Positions 45,936-55,413 of a stretch of DNA of 64,000 bases are shown here, one piece after another (position 1 is the first letter of the stretch; the number at the start of each line of letters is the position of its first letter). The stretch is from the NCBI RefSeq assembly GCF_011683955.1, contig NZ_JAAQPI010000003.1:558001-622000 (forward strand), read 5' to 3'. Below the pieces are notes generated by a model, which did no database searches, was not told the origin of the DNA, and saw only the letters and a program-made list of their open reading frames with translations. Both the position numbers and the translations under genes were made by a program. Source of the DNA: Pseudomaricurvus alkylphenolicus (GTDB lineage: Bacteria; Pseudomonadota; Gammaproteobacteria; Pseudomonadales; Cellvibrionaceae).

Positions 45936-47057
45936 TCAGTTACTGGCTAATCGAGAGACCGGTGCGGAAAACACCTGACTGGTCGCCATGGACATATCGC
46001 CGCCGGGCAAATGAATATTGCCCAGCTTTTCCAGAGTCTCCGCGTTATAAACCGCAATATCGTTATAGGTTCCCGCCAGGTACAGCTTGCTGCCATCCGT
46101 GGAAAAGTTAATGCAGTAGTAAGTACGCTCCAGATCAATACTCTTGATCACTTTTTTGGCCTTAACGTCGTGACGCTTGAGCTGGGTTAACACCGCATAG
46201 AACTCATTGGGGTGGCCGGGGCGGTGCATACCGGTGAACAATACCTGTTCCAATGGTGCAAAATCCTCAACCGCTGTCTCGCCAGTAGTGAGATCAACCC
46301 GTTCATATCCCCAGAAGTACTCAGTTGCCTCCGGGCTCTTTTCAACATCGCCATACTTGGCCACGGAATACATACGAATAAATTCATTGCTGACACGGCC
46401 GATGGGCCACACAGTAAGAATATCCGGCTGGCCGTAGCCGGGACGAACACCGGAACGACTGGCAATAGCAACGCTCAGATCACCGCTCTTGGGATCCATC
46501 GCATAGACGTCCGCGCCGGACATATACACCATGCCGTTGTCGCCGGTCTGCATGATATTGATCTGACGGGGGACCGGGTACAAACGCTGTGGTTTGGCAT
46601 CGAGACCATCACCCGCGTGATAAACCGCAAATTGGCTGTCCAGCACTTTATAGTGATCGTTCATAATCCGAGTGGGGTTGTGGATGGTGTAAATCTCCTT
46701 GCCATCCGGACTGACTGCCAGCGACGCCAGACTTTTCACCCGTACATTGTCGTAAGAAAGCTCGGCCGAGAAGGTGAGCTCGCAGTTACTGATATCCACA
46801 CCCCAGATTTTTCCAAACCGACCCGCCAAGACGTAGGCAATACGATTATCCGGCGACATGGCCACGGTGCCCGGCGCCGAATCGCCCGGCAGCGTACAAC
46901 TGCGTTCCAGTTGCTCCTTGGCCAGGTCGATGACGTGTAGGTTATTGGGTCGATTCACCACCACCATGTAATCCCGCTCATCGGCCGCCGCGACCTGCAG
47001 GCTCCCGCCAATACCACTCAGGGCCAGTGCGGCAGTGAACATCCATCGCATCAACAT
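45936..47057 (-). CDS. qhpB: Quinohemoprotein amine dehydrogenase beta subunit
   Basis: A periplasmic seven-bladed beta-propeller subunit of 373 residues. The signal peptide MLMRWMFTAALALSGIGGSL ends near VAAADE. Repeated YVTN/WD-like blades follow: YMVVVNRPNNLHVIDL, TVAMSPDNRIAYVLAGRFG, LAVSPDGKEIYTIHNP, NFSTDGSKLYLAGTYNDIAV. It packs against the alpha and gamma subunits. ATG 47057 is chosen for its position before the signal peptide, and ATG 47072 is an alternative. It is 42 nt after qhpC in the operon. Confidence 0.92.
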   Translation of the reverse strand: MLMRWMFTAALALSGIGGSLQVAAADERDYMVVVNRPNNLHVIDLAKEQLERSCTLPGDSAPGTVAMSPDNRIAYVLAGRFGKIWGVDISNCELTFSAELSYDNVRVKSLASLAVSPDGKEIYTIHNPTRIMNDHYKVLDSQFAVYHAGDGLDAKPQRLYPVPRQINIMQTGDNGMVYMSGADVYAMDPKSGDLSVAIASRSGVRPGYGQPDILTVWPIGRVSNEFIRMYSVAKYGDVEKSPEATEYFWGYERVDLTTGETAVEDFAPLEQVLFTGMHRPGHPNEFYAVLTQLKRHDVKAKKVIKSIDLERTYYCINFSTDGSKLYLAGTYNDIAVYNAETLEKLGNIHLPGGDMSMATSQVFSAPVSRLASN

Positions 47058-47099
47058 AGTCTCTCTCACCATCTTTTATAATGTCATTGTGTTATTTGC

Positions 47100-47423
47100 T
47101 TATTTGTCGCTGGGGAAGACTTCGCCCAGCTTGCGCCAGTCGCTACCGGCAGAATCCGCCCCCTTATCCCAGTCCGGATAGGTGTTCATCACATCGGGCA
47201 CCTGTGCAGGCCACCAGCAGGGATCGGCGCAACCGTACAAATCGGATTCCATCGGCTGGCAGAGCCCGGCCACGCCACCAAAGGCATCCACTTCCCAACC
47301 CGGATCGGTGGTACCGGTGCAGCCTACGACGGTCTGCATGGCGACGACTTCTTCGAGGGTGTCCTCTTTACGGGCCGCGGTAACCTGATGGGCTTTGCTG
47401 TTGATGGGTTTAAGGTGTTTCAT
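47100..47423 (-). CDS. qhpC: Quinohemoprotein amine dehydrogenase gamma subunit with 28-residue leader
   Basis: The catalytic subunit, made as a 107-residue precursor. In the Pseudomonas putida enzyme the mature chain has thioether pairs Cys7–Glu16, Cys27–Asp33 and Cys41–Asp49, and the CTQ cofactor from Cys37 and Trp43. Here every one of these occurs at exactly +28: Cys35/Glu44, Cys55/Asp61, Cys69/Asp77, Cys65/Trp71. This predicts a 28-residue leader removed by QhpE and a fully functional active site. The CWWPAQVPD segment is clear. It lies between qhpD and qhpB with 11-nt and 42-nt gaps. Confidence 0.96.
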   Translation of the reverse strand: MKHLKPINSKAHQVTAARKEDTLEEVVAMQTVVGCTGTTDPGWEVDAFGGVAGLCQPMESDLYGCADPCWWPAQVPDVMNTYPDWDKGADSAGSDWRKLGEVFPSDK

Positions 47424-47434
47424 GGCAAATCTCC

Positions 47435-48811
47435 TTACTGGGTGCCTCGCCGGGGGGCAATGACCCGAGCGATAAATTCCGGATTTTCGCGCATGATGCG
47501 CGCATAGCCCTGCAGCGCGAAGTCGATCCAGTCGCGCATCAGGTCACAGTAGTGATAAGTGGGTTGCTGCGGATCGTTATAGCGGGCGTAGCTTTCGTGA
47601 TAGCAGCCACCGGAACAAAGATTCCGAATCCAGCAGGTGTTGCAACCTTTGTCCGCACGATCCAGGCGCTCGGACAAGAACGCCTTGAGACCGTCCGTAT
47701 CGAGACCAGAGGATACAGAGCCGAACAGTGGCAAATCAGAACCCGTAAAACGGTGGCAGAGGTTAACGCCACCGGCATGGTCGATCGCCACCATGCCCAC
47801 GCCTGCACCACAGGGCAGCGCCTTTTTTGTGCCCTCGTGAATATCGGTCAGAATCTGATGAAAATTGGAAAAGCCGATATTGATGTTGTTGCAGGCGGCA
47901 TCGATGTAACGCTGCCCCAGCGCCTTCATATTATCGAACACCTGCTGCAGCTCGTCTTCGGGCAGGTTATAGTCACTGACATCGCCTGACGTCACCGGCG
48001 CAAACCCTACCTCATCAAATCCCACTTCGTTTTTGAGGTGATCCCAAATGGCTTCGATATCGGTGGTGCCTTTGGTCAGGGTTACCCGCGCACCCACAGG
48101 ACGAGCGTTGTAGTTTTGCAGCAAATAATCCACTTTGCGGCGAACCACATGATAAGTGCCCTGCCCACCGACGGTAATGCGATTTTTGTTATGGATGGTT
48201 TCCGGCCCGTCCATACTAATGGCCACACCGATGCGATGCTGCTGGAAGAAATCGACAATTTCCGGCGTCAGCATGGTGGCGTTGGTCGTCAGAGAAAAGT
48301 CCACCGGTTTGCCAAGCGACTCAAAGCGATGCTCGGCGTAGGCGACAACCTCTTTGATCAGTGGCATATTGGTGAGCGGCTCACCGCCAAAAAACACCAG
48401 ATTATAGCGCGGCTGGTCGGGCGACTCCGCAATCAGCATTTCAATGGAACCCTTGGCGGTGTCGAAACTCATGCGCTGGCTGTTGGCGGGCGTATCCAGA
48501 TCTTCCTTGTAGCAATAGCTGCAGCTCAGGTTACAGCCCGTGTTCACATTGAGCACCAGGGTTGCCAGCGGTAAGTCTCCGATATCGGGTATGGTCGACT
48601 TTTCACTGGAGTCCCGCCCGACAATTTGCAGAGCCTGGAAATCGTCCAACAGGGCCTCATCCACGTCGCTGGCGTTTGGCGACTCCAGCGCCGCCGAGGA
48701 CGCCTGGTCCAGCTCAAAGACGCTGGATGTCGGCACGTGGAACAGCATTTCACGTTCACCGTCTCGAAAGCGGTGGCTGTTTTGCGGAATGATTTTAACT
48801 ACGGAGTTCAT
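47435..48811 (-). CDS. qhpD: Radical SAM/SPASM maturase of QHNDH
   Basis: This forms the three thioether bonds of the gamma subunit using S-adenosylmethionine and Fe–S clusters, in the cytoplasm, before export. It has 458 residues. The radical-SAM cluster motif CNLSCSYC (Cys93, 97, 100) is followed by FFGGEPL and TNATML segments. The C-terminal SPASM region has auxiliary-cluster cysteines in [27 protein letters not shown] and YHYCDL. It lies directly upstream of its substrate gene qhpC (11-nt gap) and 13 nt after qhpA. Confidence 0.96.
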   Translation of the reverse strand: MNSVVKIIPQNSHRFRDGEREMLFHVPTSSVFELDQASSAALESPNASDVDEALLDDFQALQIVGRDSSEKSTIPDIGDLPLATLVLNVNTGCNLSCSYCYKEDLDTPANSQRMSFDTAKGSIEMLIAESPDQPRYNLVFFGGEPLTNMPLIKEVVAYAEHRFESLGKPVDFSLTTNATMLTPEIVDFFQQHRIGVAISMDGPETIHNKNRITVGGQGTYHVVRRKVDYLLQNYNARPVGARVTLTKGTTDIEAIWDHLKNEVGFDEVGFAPVTSGDVSDYNLPEDELQQVFDNMKALGQRYIDAACNNINIGFSNFHQILTDIHEGTKKALPCGAGVGMVAIDHAGGVNLCHRFTGSDLPLFGSVSSGLDTDGLKAFLSERLDRADKGCNTCWIRNLCSGGCYHESYARYNDPQQPTYHYCDLMRDWIDFALQGYARIMRENPEFIARVIAPRRGTQ

Positions 48812-48824
48812 ATCCCAACCTCTA

Positions 48825-50438
48825 TCAGCGAATCGGAGGATTGTTCCAGCGTTGCACGGTCACAATCAGTTCGGCCTTGGCTTCCTGTTTGTTGTCACCT
48901 TGACCTACCGATGCAATCACACTCATACGACCGGCATTGTTAGTGCCGTATTTGCGCTTGCTGTTGGGACCGGCGGCAGCGGGTGTAAACACACCGGTGC
49001 GGCGATCAATTTTGCCAACGAAATCCAGATCGCGGTCTTCAATGGCCTGCTGATCGAAGGGAGCCAGGCTCCAGTTTGCCGGCATAGTGCCGATATAAAT
49101 ATCGTCCGCGGTGCCATTCACACCGTCTTCACCGGCGCCGTAGGCGCGGGCTTCAAACGCCGCTTTCACTTTCTCCTGACTGCCACCACCGTCGCCAACA
49201 CGAGCCACCGCATAGGCGGGTGACACCTGCAGAGAATCAATGCGGTCATACACTCGCAGACCACCGGCCAGATTCTGCTCACCCACGCGCACATCCAGCG
49301 CCTGGGTCTCAAGTCCTTTGCGAGCACGTACTTTCAGACGAATCTCGTTTTTACCGCGCTTGAGAACCTTCAGAACTTCGATACCCGGCCCTAAAGATAC
49401 ATCGCCACTCAATTGAGTACCGCGTACAGAAATTTGCTGAGACTTGCCTGCTTCGATAAACGCCGGGCTCACCGCCAACAGACTTGGCTTGTCAGCGCGT
49501 GACGCCGTCAGATTTACACCAAGGGTTTCCTGCTGTTTCAGAAACATGCGGCCTTCGAAGCGATCACCCTGTGGGTTCATTGCCAGCACCTGCTGGAATT
49601 TCTCTTTGCCCAAAGTGATATCGGCGCGCCATTCGTAACCACTGTAGACCAGCGCCTGACCTTTACCACGCAGTGATTTACCATCCGCAAACTTGCCGGT
49701 CAAATTAAGGCGATAGCGATCTTCGCCGTCGGCAATCACCTTCATGACACCGTGAAAGTCACCTCGACCGGGCATGCTGCCCACCAATCGCCACTCGCCG
49801 ATTGGAGAGGCTTTTTCGGAATCCAACCATTGCTGCCAGTGATCTTTTTGCAGGCCGTAGTTTTTATCCAGAAACGGAACCACCTCATTCAGGGCCAGGC
49901 CCAGCCAATCTCGATCGCGACCCATGGCGGAATATTCAATGCTGGGCCATTGGCCCAGATGAAAATTCACCAAGTGTTCCCATTCACCGGCATCCCGACG
50001 TTGCAATCCGACCCGCGCTTCGGAGTGACAGCGGGCACACATTTCGGCCAGTTGCGGTTGTTTGTCTTCGATGTGATTGAGACGACGCTCCAGAATATAG
50101 CGATAGGGCGCACTCTCCTGCGGCGTCAGGCCCTGGGTGTCCGCGAGGAACTTGACCAGGGTGCGACGCTCGTCTGAGGTAATCTGCGCACCGTGTACCA
50201 TTTGCATGCGGGCGATACTCATCAGCCAGCCCTCGGGCGTCTTACGCTGATGGCTGATGCGACTGAGCTGCAAAGGCTCATTCTGTTCAGGCACATGACA
50301 ACCCATACAGCGGTTGCGCAACAACTCCTCTCCGGCATTGATTTCCGCTGTCGCATACAGCGGAGCCAACATGGTTGCCGTCCACAGACCCACCGGTGCC
50401 ACCAGGCGCCGTACAACCGAGTTCAAACTTTTTACCAC
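48825..50438 (-). CDS. qhpA: Quinohemoprotein amine dehydrogenase alpha subunit (diheme)
   Basis: A periplasmic diheme subunit of 537 residues that passes electrons from CTQ to external cytochrome or cupredoxin. The signal peptide (1–30) ends YATA. The two c-heme sites are CMGCH (Cys44–His48) and CARCH (Cys134–His138), followed by three beta-sandwich domains (e.g. SLLAVSPAFIEAGKSQQISV). The frame is open to 50582, but GTG 50438 has GGGAG 7 nt upstream and starts the signal peptide. It lies 79 nt after the aldehyde dehydrogenase gene. Confidence 0.95.
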   Translation of the reverse strand: MVKSLNSVVRRLVAPVGLWTATMLAPLYATAEINAGEELLRNRCMGCHVPEQNEPLQLSRISHQRKTPEGWLMSIARMQMVHGAQITSDERRTLVKFLADTQGLTPQESAPYRYILERRLNHIEDKQPQLAEMCARCHSEARVGLQRRDAGEWEHLVNFHLGQWPSIEYSAMGRDRDWLGLALNEVVPFLDKNYGLQKDHWQQWLDSEKASPIGEWRLVGSMPGRGDFHGVMKVIADGEDRYRLNLTGKFADGKSLRGKGQALVYSGYEWRADITLGKEKFQQVLAMNPQGDRFEGRMFLKQQETLGVNLTASRADKPSLLAVSPAFIEAGKSQQISVRGTQLSGDVSLGPGIEVLKVLKRGKNEIRLKVRARKGLETQALDVRVGEQNLAGGLRVYDRIDSLQVSPAYAVARVGDGGGSQEKVKAAFEARAYGAGEDGVNGTADDIYIGTMPANWSLAPFDQQAIEDRDLDFVGKIDRRTGVFTPAAAGPNSKRKYGTNNAGRMSVIASVGQGDNKQEAKAELIVTVQRWNNPPIR

Positions 50439-50517
50439 TATCGTTCTCCCATTTTCTTCAATCACATCCCGGCTGCCTGCCGGCAATTTCACCGGCAGGC
50501 AGTGCCGTCTGACAGAC

Positions 50518-51909
50518 TTAGCTTGCGAGAGCAGACTCAATGCCACCCATCTGAATGGAGGGATCAGAGTCGTAAGCCACATAGGTGTGCTGAATCAAAT
50601 GTTGAGGCCCGATATTTTCGTCGGAAGAGCTGCCACCAAAGAAGCCGGTACCGACCATTCCAGTTTCCGCCAGAGCTGTGGTCAGGCCGGCGTTGCCGGT
50701 CATACCCGGTGAGTTGACGGCAATGCGACAGACGGGCAGCGCAGAGGTATAACGTGCGACCACATCGGCATCATTGGCATGGATTACGGCCGAGTGTCCC
50801 TTGCCCATCAGATCGAGCATATCCAGTGCGGTTTTTACGCCGCCCTCAATGCCTCCATCGACGGTCATAAAGCCCATTACCGGGAACATTTTCTCTTTGC
50901 TCACCGGCTCATCGTGGCTGATACGATCGATTTCAAAGACAATGGATTTAACACCTTCCGCAATCGCAACGCCGGCGGCGTCACCCATCCACTGTGGGCT
51001 CTTGCCCAGTGCGGCAGGATTACCAACGCCATTGGGGAACAAAAAGTCACGCAACTTTTGGGCATCCTCACCATCAACAAAAAGGCCACCGCCGGCAATA
51101 ATTGCCTGCTTAAGCTGATCGGAGATTTTGCGATCTGCCAATACCACAGACTCGCTGGTACAAGGCAGAGAATTATCAAAACTGTTACCGATCACTGCTT
51201 TGGCACCGGCCTGTTCAATGTCGGCACTCTCGTGAACATAACAGGGGACGTTGGCGGCACCGACACCTACCGCAGGATTGCCGGAACTGTAGGCGGCGTG
51301 TACGAGCGCGGCTCCACCGGTGGCCATAATCAGACTGGTACGCGGATCACGCATCAGAACATTCACCAGTTCGATATTGGGTTCGCGGATAATCTGCACA
51401 CATCCCTTGGGAGCGCCCATGCATTCGGCCACTTCGGCCAGGAATTCCGCGGCGTGTACGGAACACTCCTTGGCCGCCGGATGCGGACACAGAATCACCG
51501 CGTTGCGGGCAATCAGATTGGCCAAAACTTTAAAATTAACGGTCATAATGGGGTTGGTGCAGGGCATGGGCGCCAGCACCACGCCAGCAGGCTTGGGAAT
51601 GCGGAACATCTTCTTTTCCGCATCGATGGAAGGTTCGATATAGTCGGCAATATTGTAGGTTTTGAGCAGATCCACAGAGGTCGCCAGGTTTTTGGCCACT
51701 TTGGCCTGCACATCCCCATAACCCGTTTCGCGTACTGCCCAGTCGGCGTAGTATTCGGCCTTATCACCCGCCGCAGCCGCGACCCGGTCCACGATGGCCT
51801 GAACCTGTTCAAGCCGGAAGTGGCTGAACTCCTGTGCGGCCCTTTGGGCCACTTCGTAAATGCTGTCGATTTCCTGTTGCAGTTCAGGGCTCAGTGAAGC
51901 ATCGCTCAT
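50518..51909 (-). CDS. Acylating aldehyde dehydrogenase (EutE/SauS-like)
   Basis: A 463-residue cytoplasmic enzyme predicted to oxidise an aldehyde to acyl-CoA with NAD(P)+. It matches CoA-acylating aldehyde dehydrogenases: VLAPMPCTNPIMTVNFK, ILCPHPAAKECS, GVGAANVPCYVHESADI, and the catalytic Cys in NSFDNSLPCTSESVVL. The length and lack of a standard ALDH Glu motif favour the acylating group over ordinary aldehyde dehydrogenases. It is the first gene of the QHNDH operon, so it would take the aldehyde released by amine oxidation. Known QHNDH loci do not always carry one. The aldehyde is not identified. Confidence 0.88.
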   Translation of the reverse strand: MSDASLSPELQQEIDSIYEVAQRAAQEFSHFRLEQVQAIVDRVAAAAGDKAEYYADWAVRETGYGDVQAKVAKNLATSVDLLKTYNIADYIEPSIDAEKKMFRIPKPAGVVLAPMPCTNPIMTVNFKVLANLIARNAVILCPHPAAKECSVHAAEFLAEVAECMGAPKGCVQIIREPNIELVNVLMRDPRTSLIMATGGAALVHAAYSSGNPAVGVGAANVPCYVHESADIEQAGAKAVIGNSFDNSLPCTSESVVLADRKISDQLKQAIIAGGGLFVDGEDAQKLRDFLFPNGVGNPAALGKSPQWMGDAAGVAIAEGVKSIVFEIDRISHDEPVSKEKMFPVMGFMTVDGGIEGGVKTALDMLDLMGKGHSAVIHANDADVVARYTSALPVCRIAVNSPGMTGNAGLTTALAETGMVGTGFFGGSSSDENIGPQHLIQHTYVAYDSDPSIQMGGIESALAS

Positions 51910-51965
51910 CGTTATCTCTCCGTTATGCTAAACGTGGCTTTTTAAGTCGATTTATAAGATCGATT

Positions 51966-51991
51966 AAATTTATAGGACGGTCGATCTATTT
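51966..51991 (+). promoter_or_regulatory. Operator-like site 1 in the ALDH–TetR intergenic region
   Basis: AAATTTATAGGACGGTCGAT followed by CTATTT. It nearly equals the reverse complement of site 2 (52025–52048). It lies 57 nt upstream of the ALDH start and probably binds the adjacent TetR protein. Confidence 0.65.
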
Positions 51992-52024
51992 CTTAATCAT
52001 GCTAGCAGAGGAGCCTTGCCTTGA

Positions 52025-52048
52025 AAATAGATCTACCGTCCTAAATTT
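52025..52048 (-). promoter_or_regulatory. Operator-like site 2
   Basis: Read on the minus strand: AAATTTAGGACGGTAGATCT then ATTT, 22 of 24 positions as in site 1 apart from a 2-nt gap. Its orientation is opposite to site 1, with the centre 58 nt away. Confidence 0.65.
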
Positions 52049-52106
52049 GAAAAAAACTAGATCATTTTGTTATTTAGCCGAATACCCGGTTTTTCAGTTG
52101 ATTATA

Positions 52107-52130
52107 AAATTTGACCGGTCGTCCTAAATT
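52107..52130 (-). promoter_or_regulatory. Operator-like site 3 near the TetR start
   Basis: On the minus strand: AATTTAGGACGACCGGTCAA then ATTT. It shares the AATTTAGGACG half with sites 1 and 2 and is itself nearly palindromic. It lies 40 nt before the TetR start, fitting autoregulation. Confidence 0.6.
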
Positions 52131-52169
52131 GGGCACACTCGGTTTACAGTCCCCCAATGTGCTTCTTGG

Positions 52170-52853
52170 ATGTACTCTATGAAAAAACTAGAGCAGCTGC
52201 ACCGCCCCGGAACCGGCACCTACGTTAAGGGCCAGGAAAGAATCCTGCAGATTCTGGAGGCCTCCAGAGACATACTCATCACCAACGGCTACGCCGGCTT
52301 GAGCATGCGCAAAATTGCCACTGCCGTTGGAATTACGGTGGGCAACCTGCACTACTACTACCCGACCAAGAAAGACCTGATCGCCAATCTGCTCGACCAC
52401 GTCATCGTAGGCTACCTGCAGGATTTCGAAAACGTTCGAACCGAGGCCGGCACCGCTCCCGAGGATCAGTTCGTCGCTGTCATCCGATTGATCATTGAAG
52501 ATTTAAACACCCCGGAAACCACTAACTTCTTCCCTGAGCTCTGGGCCATGGCCAACCATGACGAGACGGCGGCGGAGCGGATGAACGAGCTGTATCACAA
52601 AGCGCGGTTGGACATTAACGAGTTGGTTGGACTGATTAATCCGGGGCTGAGTGATGACGAAAGAGAACAGGTATCGCTGTTTATCTCCGCCTCCATGGAA
52701 GGTTTGACCCCGTTTATCGGCTCCGGCAAACCCTGGCGCTCGAAAACACCGGGCATCACCAACATTGCTGCCTACAGCTTTCTGCATTTGGTGAAAACCA
52801 TCGACAGCGAGACCATCGGTGAACTGCCGCTAGCGGCTCAAGCCCAGGCGTAA
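52170..52853 (+). CDS. TetR family regulator, probable controller of the amine-utilisation operon
   Basis: A 227-residue regulator. The HTH is RILQILEASRDILITNGYAGLSMRKIATAVGITVGNLHYYYPTKK (shown only as its span, residues ~22–66). The C-terminal domain resembles the TetR-C ligand domains. It is divergent from the ALDH–qhp operon, with three operator-like repeats between them, and is followed by convergent qhpE. Whether it represses or activates is not visible. ATG 52170 or ATG 52179 may be the start. Confidence 0.92.
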   Translation: MYSMKKLEQLHRPGTGTYVKGQERILQILEASRDILITNGYAGLSMRKIATAVGITVGNLHYYYPTKKDLIANLLDHVIVGYLQDFENVRTEAGTAPEDQFVAVIRLIIEDLNTPETTNFFPELWAMANHDETAAERMNELYHKARLDINELVGLINPGLSDDEREQVSLFISASMEGLTPFIGSGKPWRSKTPGITNIAAYSFLHLVKTIDSETIGELPLAAQAQA

Positions 52854-52864
52854 GTTGATGTAAA

Positions 52865-53521
52865 TTAGCGCTGCTCTTCGCCCTGGAAACGACAACGTTG
52901 GCGGAGTTTCAATAACGCCTCTTGTCGGCTCAAGCCTGAAGCAATCAGTTTGGCCAAGCCTGCGCAAATGTAAGGCACGGCGAAACTGGCACCGCCGATC
53001 TGGCGCTGCTCCTGATCCTCCTTGCGATAATAGGGACAAGCCCCAAAGTCTGCCCTCTGACTCTGCAAGTTGGAAAACTCCCCGGGGGAGCAACGAATAT
53101 CTCCGGTGACACTCACGACTTGAGCATAAGAGGCTGGAAATACCCTTGCACCCCGCGCCGGTGTGGATGCCACCAATAACACCTGTCTCTGTTCCGCGTA
53201 GTCGCAGGCCTCACGCAACACATCCCGGTTTTCACGCAAACCGAAACTCATATTGATAACATCGGCCCCGGCATCCACCAGCCAACGAATACCCTGGGCG
53301 ACGGCATCCGCCGAGGTTACCGGCCGATCATCAAAGATCTTTGCCACCAATAACCCGACACCCGGTGCCTGTTGCCACAATATTCGAGAAAGCGGTGTGC
53401 CGTGGCCAATGCGGTCAATCAGAGCTTCACCGGGCTCTCCCGTTAAAGCAACACTTGCGCAAACCCGATCCACCAACTCAGGGGCCAGCCCGCTGTCCAG
53501 CAGTCCAACTTTCACACTCAT
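52865..53521 (-). CDS. qhpE: Subtilisin-type leader peptidase of the QHNDH gamma subunit
   Basis: A small cytoplasmic subtilase of 218 residues without signal peptide or propeptide, as in QhpE, which removes the gamma-subunit leader after crosslinking. The catalytic triad is visible: Asp9 in VGLLDSGL, His40 in RIGHGTPLS and Ser179 in GGASFAVPY. The oxyanion-region Asn is replaced in LVASTPARGA, as commonly seen in divergent members. Its start overlaps the qhpF stop by 4 nt (ATGA), so it is coupled to qhpF. It converges on the TetR gene with an 11-nt gap. Confidence 0.93.
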   Translation of the reverse strand: MSVKVGLLDSGLAPELVDRVCASVALTGEPGEALIDRIGHGTPLSRILWQQAPGVGLLVAKIFDDRPVTSADAVAQGIRWLVDAGADVINMSFGLRENRDVLREACDYAEQRQVLLVASTPARGARVFPASYAQVVSVTGDIRCSPGEFSNLQSQRADFGACPYYRKEDQEQRQIGGASFAVPYICAGLAKLIASGLSRQEALLKLRQRCRFQGEEQR

Positions 53522-55242
53522 TGGAATAAGGCCTCATCAGAGGTATCCACCGGTTCGAACTGCCCCTTACGCAGTCTTAACAACTGATCCGCATTGCGAA
53601 GAGGACCGGCCTGATGACTGATCACCACCCGCGTGCAATCACCGAACAGGGTATCGACCTCCTCAATAATGGCCGCCTCGGTGGCGAGATCAACACCCGC
53701 CGTAGCCTCATCCAGAATCAGGATGCGCGGATTCTGCAACAACGCCCGCGCAATCGACAGACGTTGCCGCTGGCCACCGGACAGCAAACGCCCCTGCTCC
53801 CCCACCTCTGAGTCATAACCCTGCGGCAGTGAATCAATCCAATCGTGCAGCTGTGCGGCACGAGCCACCTGCTCAATACGATCTCGACTGGCATCGGGAC
53901 TGGCATAGGCAATATTCTCGGCGATACTGCCGGCAAACAACACCGTCTCCTGCCCCACCACCGCGACACGCTGGCGAAGATTGCGCAGCGATAGCTCCTG
54001 CAGCGGCGTGCCATCAATAGCAATAAACCCCTGTTGCGGATCCCAGTGACGATGCAGCAAATCAATCAACGTCGACTTACCCGTGCCGGAAGCACCAAAC
54101 ACCCCCACCTTACTGCCAGCCGCAATACTGAGATCGACATTACTCAAGACAGATTCATGCCGACCTTCATAGGAAAAACTCACTCCCTGCAAGACAATCG
54201 CTCCGGGCGTATTCGCGGCCAGCGTTTTTGGACTGGCAACCTCCTCCACCGCAGGTTGCGCCAACATCAACTCACCGATCCTGTCCAGACTGACCCGCGC
54301 CCGCTGACTGGCCACATACAAACCCAACAACGTCTGCACTGGCCCTGTGGCACGACTGAGGTAAATCGTAAACGCCATCAGTGTTCCCAGCGTAAACTCC
54401 CCGCTCACCACCCAATAACCGCCGATCAAGAAAATCAATGCCGTATTCGCAACCAGCAACAGGCCCGGCACACTGGAGGTCACATAATTCAGAATATTCA
54501 GACGCAAGAGATCGCCAAGGTATGCCTCACTCAGATCCTCCAGGCGCCTGCTCTCCCGCCCCTGCGCATTGGAAGCCTGAATAAACTTCATCGCCGACAG
54601 CGTAGAGACAAAAAAATCACCGAGCTTACCCGTATGATCCCGCACCACATGAGTCTGCTTCTCAATCCGTGGCCGCATACGACGCAAATACATTACCTGC
54701 AATGGCAACAGCGCAAACGCAAACAACGACAACAGCGGGCTCAGACTCACCAGAATCACCAGACTGCCCATCAACGCCAATACACCATTAAAAGACGCCA
54801 ATACACCGTCCGTGGCAAAACGTTGAATCTCCGCCACATCGCCATTCACCCGGCTGAGCAAATCCCCGCGACTGCGACGGGCATAAAATGCCGGCGACAA
54901 CCGCTGCAAATGCTGGTACACACTGGAGCGCAGAGAAAACAAAATATGCGCCGACAGTCGGGTATAAAAATACTGGTTCACCCCGCCCAATACACTCGAC
55001 ACCAGACTCAGCACCACCATCGCGCCGCACAACCACGCCAGCAACGGCAGATTGCGACCCAGCAAGCCATCATCGATCAACAACTTGGTAATCCAGGGTT
55101 GAGCGAGCGACATACCCGTGGCCAGTGTTGACAGACACAACACCCCCAGCAACCCACGCCAGCGGGGTTTGACAAAACCGAACAACCAGCCCAAATGGGC
55201 CGGCGTCTCTGTCGCACGGTCATGGTGACCAGACGTCGTCAT
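53518..55242 (-). CDS. qhpF: ABC exporter of QHNDH gamma subunit
   Basis: A 574-residue fused ABC half-transporter. Six membrane helices (about 20–300: WRGLLGVLCLSTLATGMSLA, LLAWLCGAMVVLSLVSSVLG, and so on) are followed by the nucleotide-binding domain with Walker A GASGTGKST, Q-loop VVGQETVLF, signature LLSGGQRQRLSIARALL and Walker B ILILDEATAGVD. QhpF exports the processed gamma subunit to the periplasm. ATG 55242 is chosen because it starts the conserved protein, and the frame is open to 55335. The ribosome site GAGGAG is 11 nt upstream. It is the first gene of the qhpFE unit and is divergent from ogt. Confidence 0.93.
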   Translation of the reverse strand: MTTSGHHDRATETPAHLGWLFGFVKPRWRGLLGVLCLSTLATGMSLAQPWITKLLIDDGLLGRNLPLLAWLCGAMVVLSLVSSVLGGVNQYFYTRLSAHILFSLRSSVYQHLQRLSPAFYARRSRGDLLSRVNGDVAEIQRFATDGVLASFNGVLALMGSLVILVSLSPLLSLFAFALLPLQVMYLRRMRPRIEKQTHVVRDHTGKLGDFFVSTLSAMKFIQASNAQGRESRRLEDLSEAYLGDLLRLNILNYVTSSVPGLLLVANTALIFLIGGYWVVSGEFTLGTLMAFTIYLSRATGPVQTLLGLYVASQRARVSLDRIGELMLAQPAVEEVASPKTLAANTPGAIVLQGVSFSYEGRHESVLSNVDLSIAAGSKVGVFGASGTGKSTLIDLLHRHWDPQQGFIAIDGTPLQELSLRNLRQRVAVVGQETVLFAGSIAENIAYASPDASRDRIEQVARAAQLHDWIDSLPQGYDSEVGEQGRLLSGGQRQRLSIARALLQNPRILILDEATAGVDLATEAAIIEEVDTLFGDCTRVVISHQAGPLRNADQLLRLRKGQFEPVDTSDEALFQ

Positions 55243-55413
55243 CTCTGGACGCACTCCTCTCCCAGGAAATACTGTTACACAACAGACATGGTAATCAGAC
55301 ACGCAGGCAGACGCCAGATCAAAAACCGTGAACATGTCCGAATTCGGCTAGTCCTCTCACTGGCCTTGGCGTATGCTCACCACAACACCTACTCAATCAC
55401 ACGGAGCAGCGGC

